Assembly: GCA_012512605.1 (NCBI GenBank)
Contig: JAAZDX010000137.1
Coordinates: forward strand, 1-15,240
Source of the DNA: Bacillota bacterium
Lineage (GTDB): Bacteria > Bacillota > UBA4882 > UBA10575
DNA length: 15,240 nt
Reading direction: 5' to 3'
The translations under genes were made by a program, and so were the position numbers. Below are positions 1 through 6,700 of the stretch, piece after piece. Position 1 is the first letter of the stretch; each line of letters begins with the position of its first letter. The notes under the pieces were generated by a model that searched no databases, was not told the DNA's origin, and saw nothing but the letters and a program-made list of their open reading frames with translations.

Positions 1-20
1 AACCGGTGATTACCGCCTAA
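1..20 (+). CDS. rpmA: Probable 3' end of rpmA (ribosomal protein L27), partial
   Basis: Only the last codons are in the window: a frame ending in TAA at 18-20 reads P-V-I-T-A before the stop. Bacterial L27 proteins often end with a short tail after a Y/E-P-V segment, and rpmA is the usual gene immediately upstream of obgE in Bacillota. A strong terminator follows directly. The identity rests on position and five residues, so it is an inference; another gene could end here. Confidence 0.4.
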
Positions 21-23
21 CGC

Positions 24-50
24 AAAAACCGCTCAAGTGCGGTTTTTTTT
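24..50 (+). terminator. Rho-independent terminator upstream of obgE
   Basis: The stem AAAAACCGC (24-32) pairs perfectly with GCGGTTTTT (39-47) around a six-base loop, and the T tract runs to position 50. It lies four bases after the stop codon at 18-20, so it should end the upstream (probably rplU-rpmA) transcript and separate it from obgE. Confidence 0.85.
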
Positions 51-87
51 ACCCTTAATTGTAATAAAATAAATTATGCAATTCTTG

Positions 88-130
88 ACCGCATATTGAT
101 TCCGATGAAAGGATTATCAATAATTGCGGT
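88..130 (+). promoter_or_regulatory. Long bulged hairpin in the obgE upstream region
   Basis: ACCGCATATTGAT (88-100) pairs with ATCAATAATTGCGGT (116-130) over 13 base pairs, with a two-base bulge (A123-T124). Inside it TCC (101-103) can pair with GGA (111-113) around a GATGAAA loop. No T tract follows, so it is not a normal terminator. It could be a structured mRNA leader or an operator. The -35-like TTGACC (85-90) overlaps its left arm but has no clear -10 partner. A short palindrome, GTGTTAAACAC, lies at 141-151 between this element and the obgE ribosome binding site. The structure is seen; its role is unknown. Confidence 0.5.
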
Positions 131-185
131 AGAATAATATGTGTTAAACACGGTCGCAAGCTAAAGGACTAAAAGGAGATTCCGG

Positions 186-1457
186 ATGTTCATTGATGAA
201 GTATCAATTAAAGTCGTCGCAGGTAAAGGCGGGGACGGCGTCGTTAGTTTTCGGCGGGAAAAATACGTGGCCTTTGGTGGTCCCGACGGCGGGGACGGGG
301 GCGACGGGGGCAGTGTCTACCTTGAAGCCGATGAAGGTTATACCACCCTCAGCCACCTCCGCTATAAGAAACTACATAAAGCTGGTGCCGGGCAGAACGG
401 CAGCGGTAGTAAGTGCTTTGGCAAAAAAGGATCCGATTTGGTGATTAAAGTTCCCGTAGGGACCCTTGTTCGTAAGGACAACCGCCTTATTGCCGACCTG
501 ACCGTTCACCAAGAACGGTGTTTAGTAGCTAAAGGAGGCCGCGGTGGTCGCGGGAATGCCCGCTTTACTGGTGCTTCACACCAAACACCTCGTTTTGCCG
601 AACGGGGCGAAATGGGTGAAGAAGCGGTCTTGGTTTTGGAACTGAAAGTTCTTGCTGATGTCGGTTTGATTGGCTATCCGAATGCGGGTAAATCCACCTT
701 TCTTGCGGCTATATCCGCCGCCCGTCCGAAAGTAGCCTCGTATCCGTTTACCACCCTCAGTCCGGTCTTGGGCGTGGTTGATTTGGAAGATGACAGTTTT
801 GTGGTGGCTGATTTACCCGGCTTGATTCAAGGGGCCCACCAAGGAGTCGGTTTGGGGATTGAGTTTTTAAAGCATGTGGAGCGCACCCGCCTCCTGGTAC
901 ACCTAGTTGACCTTTCCGCCCCGGCACCGTGGGATGCCTTTATCGCGATCAATCATGAACTGGCCAGTTATAGTCAAGACTTAACCCAAAAACCCCAGCT
1001 TGTTCTGGGGACCAAGATCGATCTGCCGGCGGCAGCGGCGCAAAAAGAAGAGTTAAAAACAAAAATCGCCAACTTCGGTAATGAAGTTGATTTTATCTCG
1101 GCGGTGACCGGTGAGAATCTGCGTCCGGTCTTATTCCATATTAAGAAGAAGTTAGACTCTTTGCCGAAGGTTAGTAAGCTGGCGGTCGAACCGGAGCCGG
1201 TTGCCGCAATCTCCCCGGGCGGGCCACCAGAGTTTACCGTTGAACAAGATGAGGATGGGGCCTACCGGATTAAAAGTGAAGCTTTAAGCAGAAGGATCCT
1301 CCGTTATAACCTGGAGCAGAAAGAGGCTCTGCTCCGCCTCGATCAACTCTTTAAACGCTGGGGCATTATAACGGCGCTCGAAGATGCAGGAGTAAAGGAG
1401 GGTGATCTGGTTCGAATCGGTGATTTAGAATTTGTCTTTGAACCGGAGGACTACTAA
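186..1457 (+). CDS. obgE: GTPase Obg/CgtA (50S assembly and stress GTPase)
   Basis: Obg is a cytoplasmic GTPase that binds the 50S subunit, acts in late ribosome assembly, and in Bacillus also affects stress response and sporulation entry. The 423-residue protein has the full family layout: a glycine-rich Obg fold (about 1-158, with the dense GGDGGDGG region), a G domain, and a C-terminal OCT domain (about 345-423). G-domain motifs are the P-loop GYPNAGKST (163-171), the switch region YPFTTLSP, DLPG (209-212), TKID (276-279, in the NKxD position) and SAVTGEN as G5. The start ATG at 186 has AAGGAG (173-178) seven bases upstream. It sits behind the probable rpmA terminator and a large hairpin, so it seems to have its own promoter, although no convincing -35/-10 pair was found. 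No yhbY gene follows it. Confidence 0.97.
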   Translation: MFIDEVSIKVVAGKGGDGVVSFRREKYVAFGGPDGGDGGDGGSVYLEADEGYTTLSHLRYKKLHKAGAGQNGSGSKCFGKKGSDLVIKVPVGTLVRKDNRLIADLTVHQERCLVAKGGRGGRGNARFTGASHQTPRFAERGEMGEEAVLVLELKVLADVGLIGYPNAGKSTFLAAISAARPKVASYPFTTLSPVLGVVDLEDDSFVVADLPGLIQGAHQGVGLGIEFLKHVERTRLLVHLVDLSAPAPWDAFIAINHELASYSQDLTQKPQLVLGTKIDLPAAAAQKEELKTKIANFGNEVDFISAVTGENLRPVLFHIKKKLDSLPKVSKLAVEPEPVAAISPGGPPEFTVEQDEDGAYRIKSEALSRRILRYNLEQKEALLRLDQLFKRWGIITALEDAGVKEGDLVRIGDLEFVFEPEDY

Positions 1458-1487
1458 TTTATTTTTGCATTTTGGGAGGTTATGGTT

Positions 1488-1679
1488 ATGTCCTGCTTGA
1501 ATTGCGGGAACTGTCAGAAAGATACGGACCTTTATTTCTGTCCGTCACAAAACGAATTTGTTATTCGGGAAAAAACAATTGTCCGCGCACGTGAAACCCG
1601 GTGGAAAAAAGGGGACCCACGCTACGAATCGCACCGTCGTCGACAACGAAAAGAACGGGAAGACCAAAAGATTAGTTAA
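1488..1679 (+). CDS. Small Cys-rich, basic protein of unknown function
   Basis: I do not recognise a named family. The 63-residue protein begins with a cysteine cluster, Cys3, Cys6, Cys9 and Cys18 (C-x2-C-x2-C-x8-C), which could bind zinc or an iron-sulfur cluster. The C-terminal half is highly charged and Arg/Lys-rich (HRRRQRKERE at about 50-59), suggesting nucleic-acid or ribosome contact. It has no signal peptide or membrane segment. The start is taken as ATG 1488 because GGGAGG (1474-1479) is eight bases upstream; the ATG at 1482 is only two bases from that site. The gene begins 30 bases after obgE with no terminator between them, so it is probably co-transcribed with obgE, and a strong terminator ends the unit right after it. 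Metal binding and RNA binding are inferences. Confidence 0.75.
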   Translation: MSCLNCGNCQKDTDLYFCPSQNEFVIREKTIVRARETRWKKGDPRYESHRRRQRKEREDQKIS

Positions 1680-1691
1680 TTGTTTGTGATT

Positions 1692-1716
1692 AGACACTGT
1701 CCCACAGTGTCTTTTT
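1692..1716 (+). terminator. Strong rho-independent terminator after the obgE unit
   Basis: AGACACTGT (1692-1700) pairs perfectly with ACAGTGTCT (1704-1712) around a CCC loop, followed by a T-rich run (TTTTATTT). It ends the obgE and Cys-rich gene transcript and isolates proBA from it. Confidence 0.9.
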
Positions 1717-1747
1717 ATTTAAGGTAGGGAAAAACCGGAATTTGTAG

Positions 1748-1753
1748 TATAAT
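1748..1753 (+). promoter_or_regulatory. Possible -10 box of the proBA promoter
   Basis: A perfect TATAAT lies at 1748-1753, about 30 bases after the terminator and about 40 bases before the proB start, which is where a promoter is needed. No recognisable -35 box sits 16-18 bases upstream and the TGn extended -10 motif is absent, so this is a weak call based on position and the -10 box only. Confidence 0.35.
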
Positions 1754-1796
1754 GAAATGGACCGATTATTAAGTGGAAATGGGGGTTTTCCTTGCC

Positions 1797-2936
1797 TTGA
1801 CAGATATGCGAAGTTTGTTGAAAGAAGCAGAAACGATCGTGGTAAAAGTGGGAACCAGTAGTTTAACTTATGCTACCGGTCGCCTGAACCTAAAAAATAT
1901 GGAACATATTGTCCGCCAGATTGCTGACCTGCATAACTCCGGGAAAAAAGTGGTGCTGGTCTCCTCCGGCGCGGTGGGGGCCGGTGTTGGCGAACTAGGA
2001 TTAACCAGCAAACCGCGGACGATTCCCCAGCGGCAAGCGGTCGCCGCAGTGGGACAGGGTTTTTTGATGCAGGTTTACAACAAGTTTTTCCTGGAATACG
2101 GGATTGTTACTGCCCAGGTCCTACTGACCAGGGAAGATATGGGGAATCGCCGCCGCTATTTAAATGCCCGGAATACCCTGATGATGCTCATCAATGAGTA
2201 CCAGGCTTTGCCGATTATTAATGAGAATGACACCGTCGCCACGGAGGAACTGCAACTGCGGTTCGGCGATAATGATACCTTGGCTGCTCTAGTCGCCGGC
2301 TTAATTGGGGCTGACCTCTTGATTCTCCTTTCCGACATCGGTGGTTTATACACCGGTGATCCCCGGAAAGATAAAAAGGCGACCTTGATTCCGGTCGTGA
2401 CAGAGATCTCCCCTTCGATCTGGGCGACCGCGGGGGATGCCGGTACGGTGAGAGGAACTGGCGGCATGATCACCAAACTGGAGGCAGCGCGGATCGCAAC
2501 CCGCTCTGGAATCACAATGGTTCTTGCCTCCGCCGAAGAAGATAGTATTTTAAGCCGCATCGTCGCCGGGGAGAACGTTGGGACCGTGTTTTTACCGAAT
2601 GATGATACTTTAGTACAACGGGAAAGATGGATTGCTTTTGCCGGGCAACCCCAAGGTGCCGTCGTGATCGACGAAGGAGCCGTTACCGCCCTCCTCAAGC
2701 GGAAAAAAAGTTTACTCCCTTCCGGGGTTATTGGGGTCAAGGGCAAGTTCGGTGTCGGGGACCTGATCCGCGTCTTGGATCAACATGATCAAGAGATTGC
2801 CCGGGGCCTAAGTAATTTTAGCACAGAAGAGATTGAAAAGATTAAAGGGGCAAACACTGCCCATTTACCAAAAATGCTGGGCTACAAAACTTTTGAAGAA
2901 GTGATCCACCGCAATAATCTGGTTTGTTTTGAATAA
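1797..2936 (+). CDS. proB: Glutamate 5-kinase (proline biosynthesis step 1)
   Basis: ProB phosphorylates L-glutamate to gamma-glutamyl phosphate, the first and usually feedback-inhibited step of proline synthesis. The protein is about 379 residues, close to family length, with an N-terminal amino-acid kinase domain (VVKVGTSSLT near 15-24, SSGAVGAG, RFGDNDTLAALVA, LLSDIGGLYTGDPR, GTGGMITKLEA) and a C-terminal PUA domain (from about residue 280). The start is uncertain. The frame is open from GTG 1773; ATG 1779, TTG 1797 and ATG 1806 are all in frame. TTG 1797 is preferred because GGGGG (1781-1785) lies upstream and this leaves a typical short lead into the kinase motif, but the 11-base spacing is long. 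proA follows after 12 bases. Confidence 0.95.
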   Translation: MTDMRSLLKEAETIVVKVGTSSLTYATGRLNLKNMEHIVRQIADLHNSGKKVVLVSSGAVGAGVGELGLTSKPRTIPQRQAVAAVGQGFLMQVYNKFFLEYGIVTAQVLLTREDMGNRRRYLNARNTLMMLINEYQALPIINENDTVATEELQLRFGDNDTLAALVAGLIGADLLILLSDIGGLYTGDPRKDKKATLIPVVTEISPSIWATAGDAGTVRGTGGMITKLEAARIATRSGITMVLASAEEDSILSRIVAGENVGTVFLPNDDTLVQRERWIAFAGQPQGAVVIDEGAVTALLKRKKSLLPSGVIGVKGKFGVGDLIRVLDQHDQEIARGLSNFSTEEIEKIKGANTAHLPKMLGYKTFEEVIHRNNLVCFE

Positions 2937-2948
2937 GGGGGGACAGCT

Positions 2949-4199
2949 GTGTCAAACAATGTATCTGCCTTGGGGCAGAAAGCAAAGAAGGCCGCGGCGA
3001 CCTTAGCCAATCTGGATAGTACTGCCAAAAACGAAGCCTTATTGAAAATCGCCGCCGGGCTGCTGGCCAACCAAGACCGGATCCTTGCCGTCAACCAGAA
3101 TGAAGTGGCAAAGGCCAAAGCCGATGGCTTAAGAGATAGTTTGACCGAGCGGTTAATGCTCAATCCGGACCGGATCGCGTCTATGGTTGAAGGTTTACAC
3201 GCGATTGTACGCCTGGAAGATCCGGTGGGCAGCGTGGAAAAAATGTGGCGTCGTCCCAATGGGTTGGAGATCGGTCGTGTACGCGTCCCTTTAGGGGTAG
3301 TGGCCATTATTTACGAAGCCCGGCCCAACGTTACCGTGGATGCCACTGCTTTATGCCTAAAAACCGGGAATGCGGTGATTCTCCGCGGCGGATCGGAAGC
3401 GCTCCAGACCAACCAAGTGTTGGTCGAGGTGATCCGTGAATCATTACGGGGTACGGCAGTTCCGGAAGATGGGGTCCAATTGCTTGCCTCTCCTGAGCGT
3501 GAAGCGGCGGTGGCCTTGATGCGAATGCACGAATATGTGGATGTACTTGTTCCCCGGGGTGGGGCCGGTCTGATTAAAACCGTCATCAACAACGCCCTTG
3601 TCCCCGTCATCGAAACCGGGGTTGGGATCTGCCATACTTATGTGGATGCCAGCGCCAATCTGGAACAAGCCCTCAAGATTGTGGTGAACGCGAAAACCCA
3701 ACGGCCGTCCGTCTGTAATGCCCTGGAAACCCTCCTGGTCCACCAAGCAATCGCCGCTGGTTTTCTTCCCCGCTGCGGAGAAGAACTCCGCCGGGCGGGC
3801 ACCGAAATCCGGGGTTGTCCCCAAACGCTTACCTATTTACCCTGGGTAACAGCGGCGACCGAAGAAGACTGGGCCACCGAGTACCTTGATCTGATCCTCG
3901 CCGTCAAAGTTGTTCCGGATTTTGCGGCTGCCATCGACCACATTGCCCGTTACGGCAGCGGCCATTCGGAGTGTATCATTACTTCCGACTATGCTACCGC
4001 CCGCCAGTTTCTGCAGATAGTGGATGCCGCCGCCGTCTATGTCAATGCTTCCACCCGTTTTACCGACGGTTATGAATTTGGTTTAGGGGCCGAATTGGGC
4101 ATTTCCACCCAAAAACTGCATGCCCGCGGACCGATGGGGCTTGATGCCTTGACGACCACTAAATATATTATACACGGGGACGGACAGATCCGAAAATGA
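2949..4199 (+). CDS. proA: Glutamate-5-semialdehyde dehydrogenase (gamma-glutamyl phosphate reductase)
   Basis: ProA reduces the ProB product, gamma-glutamyl phosphate, to glutamate 5-semialdehyde with NADPH, in the cytoplasm. The 416-residue length fits the family. The catalytic cysteine is Cys256 in PSVCNALETLLVH. Other family stretches are GVVAIIYEARPNVTVD, LCLKTGNAVILRGGSEA and, near the end, YVNASTRFTDGYEFGLGAE. The GTG start at 2949 is set by a strong AAGGGGGG site (2935-2942) six bases upstream, which overlaps the proB stop. The gene runs into nadD with a 4-base overlap (ATGA). proC is not in the window. ProB and ProA commonly act as a channelled pair, which fits the tight proBA layout. 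Confidence 0.97.
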   Translation: MSNNVSALGQKAKKAAATLANLDSTAKNEALLKIAAGLLANQDRILAVNQNEVAKAKADGLRDSLTERLMLNPDRIASMVEGLHAIVRLEDPVGSVEKMWRRPNGLEIGRVRVPLGVVAIIYEARPNVTVDATALCLKTGNAVILRGGSEALQTNQVLVEVIRESLRGTAVPEDGVQLLASPEREAAVALMRMHEYVDVLVPRGGAGLIKTVINNALVPVIETGVGICHTYVDASANLEQALKIVVNAKTQRPSVCNALETLLVHQAIAAGFLPRCGEELRRAGTEIRGCPQTLTYLPWVTAATEEDWATEYLDLILAVKVVPDFAAAIDHIARYGSGHSECIITSDYATARQFLQIVDAAAVYVNASTRFTDGYEFGLGAELGISTQKLHARGPMGLDALTTTKYIIHGDGQIRK

Positions 4200-4822
4200 A
4201 AACCCTTGGCATTTACGGGGGTAGTTTCGACCCAATTCATCTTGGCCATTTACTCCTGGCGGAAGCGGCCCGGGAAGAGCTAGCTTTGGACAATGTAGTC
4301 TTTATTCCCGCCGCCCAATCGCCCATGAAGAACCACCGTCCATACATTAGCGACGCCGACCGTTTAGAACTGATTAAACTGGCAATCCAGGATAATCCCA
4401 GTTTTACCTTTTCGGATGTGGAGCTAAAACGCAAACCCCCTTCCTATACCATAGATACGTTAAGCTTCTTTTGCCAGACCTACCCCAACCACCAGCTCTT
4501 TCTGTTGATGGGACAAGATTCCTTGAATACCTTAACCGGTTGGCGCCATTTTACACAGCTTTTTTCCTTAGCAACGTTGGCCGTTGGGGTGCGCCCCGGT
4601 TTTCCATCCCGGGTACCCCAAGCGCTGGCGGCCTACCAACATCCCTCCGCTCAGAGTAAAGGGATTGTTTTCTTCGACAATCCAGAGGTTGGGATCTCTT
4701 CCAGTGCGATCCGGGAACGCCTGCGGCTAGGAAAGTCGGTCCGGTACTGGTTGGCACCGCAGGTGCGAAAGTATATTTTGGAAAATAAACTTTACACCTA
4801 TAATGAAGAAAAGAAACCATAA
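4196..4822 (+). CDS. nadD: Nicotinate-nucleotide adenylyltransferase
   Basis: NadD transfers AMP from ATP to nicotinate mononucleotide, giving deamido-NAD, an essential step of NAD synthesis. The 208-residue protein has the nucleotidyltransferase N-terminus GGSFDPIHLGH (8-18) with the HxGH signature at 15-18, and the C-terminal GISSSAIR motif (166-173), a version of the ISSTxIR phosphate-binding motif. Its ATG overlaps the proA stop codon (ATGA), so translation is probably coupled; no strong separate ribosome binding site is visible. In Bacillota nadD is usually followed directly by yqeK and rsfS. Here a separate RRM-protein transcription unit lies between them. Confidence 0.96.
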   Translation: MKTLGIYGGSFDPIHLGHLLLAEAAREELALDNVVFIPAAQSPMKNHRPYISDADRLELIKLAIQDNPSFTFSDVELKRKPPSYTIDTLSFFCQTYPNHQLFLLMGQDSLNTLTGWRHFTQLFSLATLAVGVRPGFPSRVPQALAAYQHPSAQSKGIVFFDNPEVGISSSAIRERLRLGKSVRYWLAPQVRKYILENKLYTYNEEKKP

Positions 4823-4849
4823 TCACAATAAGCACCTTGCGGTCGGCTT

Positions 4850-4861
4850 AAAATCGATTTT
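4850..4861. promoter_or_regulatory. 12-bp palindrome upstream of the RRM gene
   Basis: AAAATCGATTTT is a perfect 12-base palindrome about 95 bases before the RRM start. It may be a protein-binding site or chance in an AT-rich stretch. The same intergenic region also holds a distant 7-base inverted pair, AATCACA (4821-4827) and TGTGATT (4923-4929), that would bring its two ends together. No convincing sigma-A promoter was found here. Confidence 0.25.
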
Positions 4862-4954
4862 TCACCTTCGTTCGATAATATTTGCCATGGCGGGCACAAT
4901 AAAATGGGGCCTGCAACGATGCTGTGATTCATGGCCGGAAACGAGGTGAAGTTG

Positions 4955-5212
4955 GTGAGTAAAACCCTATATGTCGGCAATCTGCCCTGGGCCACTACGG
5001 ATGAAGATTTGGCCGCTTTTTTTTCCGATTCGACGGAAGTGTTGGCCAGTAGGGTAATTATAGACCGGGCAACCGGACGCTCGAAAGGATTCGGCTTTGT
5101 TGAGGTGCCGGAGGAGCAAGCCGATCAAGTAATTGCCACGATGAACGGGAAAGAATTAGGCGGGCGGGAGATCATTGTCAACGAAGCGCGACCACTGAAT
5201 ACCACAAGTTAA
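4955..5212 (+). CDS. Single-domain RRM RNA-binding protein
   Basis: This is one RNA recognition motif and nearly nothing else, about 85 residues. RNP2 is LYVGNL (5-10) and RNP1 is KGFGFVEV (44-51), with the RNA-stacking aromatics Tyr6, Phe46 and Phe48 all present; the NLPW and NGKELGGR segments are also typical. Small RRM proteins of this type occur in cyanobacteria and scattered other bacteria, where some are cold-induced or act on mRNA; the function here is not known. The start is taken as GTG 4955, because GAGGTGA (4943-4949) lies just upstream and the protein then begins like its relatives (MSKTLYVGN). An ATG at 4931 is in frame but has no ribosome binding site. The gene has its own terminators and a 132-base upstream gap, so it looks independently transcribed. 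Confidence 0.92.
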   Translation: MSKTLYVGNLPWATTDEDLAAFFSDSTEVLASRVIIDRATGRSKGFGFVEVPEEQADQVIATMNGKELGGREIIVNEARPLNTTS

Positions 5213-5235
5213 AGGGGTGCTTGGCACCCCTTTTT
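5211..5235 (+). terminator. Rho-independent terminator after the RRM gene
   Basis: GGGGTGC (5214-5220) pairs with GCACCCC (5224-5230) around a TTG loop. Flanking AAA (5211-5213) can extend the pairing into the TTTTT tract (5231-5235). It begins next to the stop codon. Confidence 0.92.
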
Positions 5236-5253
5236 GCTTAAAATATGTAAAGA

Positions 5254-5274
5254 GCTGGTTTCAACCGGCCTTTT
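5254..5274 (+). terminator. Second, weaker terminator-like hairpin
   Basis: GCTGGT (5254-5259) pairs with ACCGGC (5264-5269, one G-T pair) around TTCA and is followed by CTTTTC. It sits 19 bases after the first terminator and may act as a backup stop for the RRM transcript. Confidence 0.5.
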
Positions 5275-5304
5275 CTCGTCGCAACGGCAGGGAAATACGG
5301 AGCT

Positions 5305-5332
5305 TTGTGGAAAAAGATTAATATACTATAAT
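5305..5332 (+). promoter_or_regulatory. Probable sigma-A promoter for yqeK
   Basis: A perfect -10 box TATAAT lies at 5327-5332. The best -35 match is TTGTGG (5305-5310), 16 bases upstream, with only the TTG conserved. Its position just after two terminators and 24 bases before the yqeK start supports a real promoter. Confidence 0.5.
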
Positions 5333-5356
5333 TGATCTTTACTAATGGGGGTTTAT

Positions 5357-5854
5357 ATGAGCCTTGAAACACTAAGCCGGAAATTAAGCCGGATACTTTC
5401 CCCGCTCCGTTACCAACACTGCTTAAGAGTGATGGATTTTGCCCGAGAACTGGCCCGTCACTACCAGATTCCAGAAGAGCCGGTGGCAGTTGCGGCCTTG
5501 ATGCACGATGTTGCCCGCGAAAAAGGCAGCTCTGAGATGCTCGCCTTAGCCAGTTCTTACCAAATACCGATCCTACCCGTGGACAAAAAAGCCCCCGTTT
5601 TACTGCACGGACAAGTTGGTGCGGAACTTTTAAAACGCGAGTGGGCGATCACGGACGAACCCGTGCTCGAAGCGGTCGCCTTCCATGTGACCGGCGCACC
5701 AAAGTTGGGGATTGTGGGTGAACTCACGATCATCGCCGACTTTGCCGAACCAGCCCGCCAGTTTCTTGCCGCCCAGGTGGCGCGGGAATTAGCCTTCAGA
5801 AGCCGCTTGGCGGCTTTAAAATACATTTATACCCAGAAGATCAGGTATATCTAG
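5357..5854 (+). CDS. yqeK: HD-domain Ap4A hydrolase YqeK
   Basis: YqeK-family proteins are symmetrical diadenosine tetraphosphate hydrolases that cut Ap4A to two ADP. The HD metal site is visible: His21 (YQHCLRVM), His50-Asp51 (MHDVAREK), His84 (LLHGQVGAELL), AFHVTG, and the Asp of IIADFAEPAR. At 165 residues it is about 20 shorter than the B. subtilis protein, with the missing part at the C-terminus after the conserved core. The start is ATG 5357, about five bases after a GGGGG ribosome binding site (5347-5351); an ATG at 5345 is in frame but lies upstream of that site. The gene follows a promoter of its own. rsfS, its usual partner, is 123 bases away rather than adjacent. Confidence 0.93.
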   Translation: MSLETLSRKLSRILSPLRYQHCLRVMDFARELARHYQIPEEPVAVAALMHDVAREKGSSEMLALASSYQIPILPVDKKAPVLLHGQVGAELLKREWAITDEPVLEAVAFHVTGAPKLGIVGELTIIADFAEPARQFLAAQVARELAFRSRLAALKYIYTQKIRYI

Positions 5855-5922
5855 GATGCCGGCTTTTTGCTGCATCCACTAACGTTGGAAGCCCGGAACC
5901 AGCTTTTGCTGGATGAATCCGG
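5854..5922 (+). repeat. Two neighbouring hairpins in the yqeK-rsfS gap
   Basis: Hairpin 1 pairs GGATGC (5854-5859) with GCATCC (5872-5877), extended by GGC/GCT around TTTTT. Hairpin 2 pairs CCAGC (5899-5903) with GCTGG (5908-5912) around TTTT and is enclosed by CCGGA (5893-5897) and TCCGG (5918-5922). Both share a similar GC-TTTT-GCTG core, so they may be diverged copies. Neither has a T tract after it. They may be mRNA-processing or stabilising structures, or remains of lost sequence; the role is unknown. Confidence 0.4.
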
Positions 5923-5977
5923 CGAAGAAAGCACCCAATAAACACAGAATGAAATTGTGCTCGGAGGTTTAGACTGG

Positions 5978-6325
5978 ATGGATTATGACAAGGTCTTATC
6001 CGCTGCCTACACGGCAGTGATCGATCAGAAGGGGGAAAACCCCGTTATTTTGGATCTACGGGAATTAACGGTCGTGACCGACTATTTTTTAATTACCACC
6101 GGCCGTAATCCCAACCACCTCAAGGCCTTGGCCGATCAAGTCCTTGAAAAACTCGGTGCTTTGGGCTTGACCCCCTCCCGGCGGGAAGGCGACCAAAACG
6201 CCCGGTGGGTTCTGCTGGATTATGGCTTTTTAGTTGTTCATCTCCTAGGCCAAGACGAACGCGAATTCTATCGTCTGGAGGAGCTTTGGTACGGAGCAAA
6301 AAGATTAACCCCGACCATGGCTTGA
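5978..6325 (+). CDS. rsfS: Ribosome silencing factor RsfS
   Basis: RsfS binds ribosomal protein L14 on the 50S subunit and blocks 30S joining, slowing translation in starvation or stationary phase. The 115-residue protein matches the family in length and sequence: NPVILDLRELTVVTDYFLI near the N-terminus (DL..LT..TDYF signature), the variable RREGDQNARWVLLDYG segment, then VVHLLGQDEREFYRLEELW, which carries the typical H-(V/L)-F/L-x-x-x-x-R-x-F/Y-Y-x-L-E-x-L-W end. The ATG at 5978 is chosen because GGAGG (5963-5967) is ten bases upstream; the GTG at 5957 lies before that site. The TGA stop (6323-6325) is inside the -35 box of the leuS promoter. Confidence 0.95.
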   Translation: MDYDKVLSAAYTAVIDQKGENPVILDLRELTVVTDYFLITTGRNPNHLKALADQVLEKLGALGLTPSRREGDQNARWVLLDYGFLVVHLLGQDEREFYRLEELWYGAKRLTPTMA

Positions 6326-6350
6326 CATTTAATACGCTCTGATTTATACT
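6322..6350 (+). promoter_or_regulatory. Consensus sigma-A promoter for leuS
   Basis: The -35 box TTGACA (6322-6327) is perfect, the spacer is exactly 17 bases, and the -10 box is TATACT (6345-6350). Transcription should start near 6357. The -35 box overlaps the rsfS stop codon. This puts the start about 115 bases before T-box Stem I. The added leader contains two inverted repeats: TGAATA/TATTCA (6365-6382) and GATCAAT/ATTGATC (6437-6452). Confidence 0.85.
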
Positions 6351-6471
6351 TTTATAAGGTTTAATGAATACCAGATTATTCATATTTTCCTGCCTAGACT
6401 ATTCTTCATAAATAAATATTGCTTTATTAAATACGGGATCAATTCATTGATCGATACCGCCGAATAGCTTA

Positions 6472-6700
6472 GAACTAATGAAGGGGAGTAGTAGGTTAGA
6501 TGAAGGGTTTAGAGAGCCGGTGGGTGGTGCAAACCGGACCTGAAATCGGACTGAACTCACCCCGGAAGTTCAGGAATGAAAATTCCTGACCCGTTCCAGG
6601 GTTAATGGACAAGAGAGGGTATTCCAGAGGAGTGCCGAAACAGGGTGGTACCGCGACTGTAGTTCGCCCCTGGTCAGAATATTGACCAGGGGTCTAAATT
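6472..6700 (+). promoter_or_regulatory. T-box riboswitch (leucine) controlling leuS
   Basis: T-box leaders bind uncharged tRNA through a specifier codon and switch from terminator to antiterminator. All main parts are visible. Stem I begins near 6472, with GGGG (6483-6486) pairing CCCC (6560-6563) below an AGTA-type specifier-loop side (6487-6490). The GAGAGCC/GGTGCAAACCGG apical region follows. The specifier is CTC (6556-6558) in the GAA-CTC-A context, a leucine codon. Stem III is a perfect 8-bp GAAA-capped hairpin (TCAGGAAT 6570-6577 / ATTCCTGA 6582-6589). The T-box AGGGTGGTACCGCG is at 6642-6655. The competing terminator is described separately. Specifier identity and the downstream gene agree, so the leader should raise leuS expression when charged tRNA-Leu (GAG) is short. 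Confidence 0.96.
6667..6700 (+). terminator. T-box intrinsic terminator before leuS
   Basis: CCCCTGGTCA (6667-6676) pairs perfectly with TGACCAGGGG (6683-6692) around GAATAT, followed by TCTAAATTTT, a rather interrupted T tract. It forms when tRNA-Leu is charged; the T-box bases just upstream form the alternative antiterminator. Confidence 0.88.

Noticed and set aside
85..90. TTGACC as a -35 box for obgE
   Set aside because: No -10 box occurs 16-18 bases downstream, and the sequence is part of the long hairpin arm region.
2156..3307. Long antisense open frames on the minus strand over proB and proA, and similar ones over leuS and spoIVB
   Set aside because: They mirror strongly conserved + strand genes, have no ribosome binding sites, and give low-complexity Ser/Arg/Pro-rich translations typical of shadow frames.
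6447..6475. TTGATC-17-TAGAAC, a possible sigma-A promoter just before the T-box
   Set aside because: It would start transcription inside Stem I and cut away part of the T-box base stem; the TTGACA/TATACT promoter upstream is far better.
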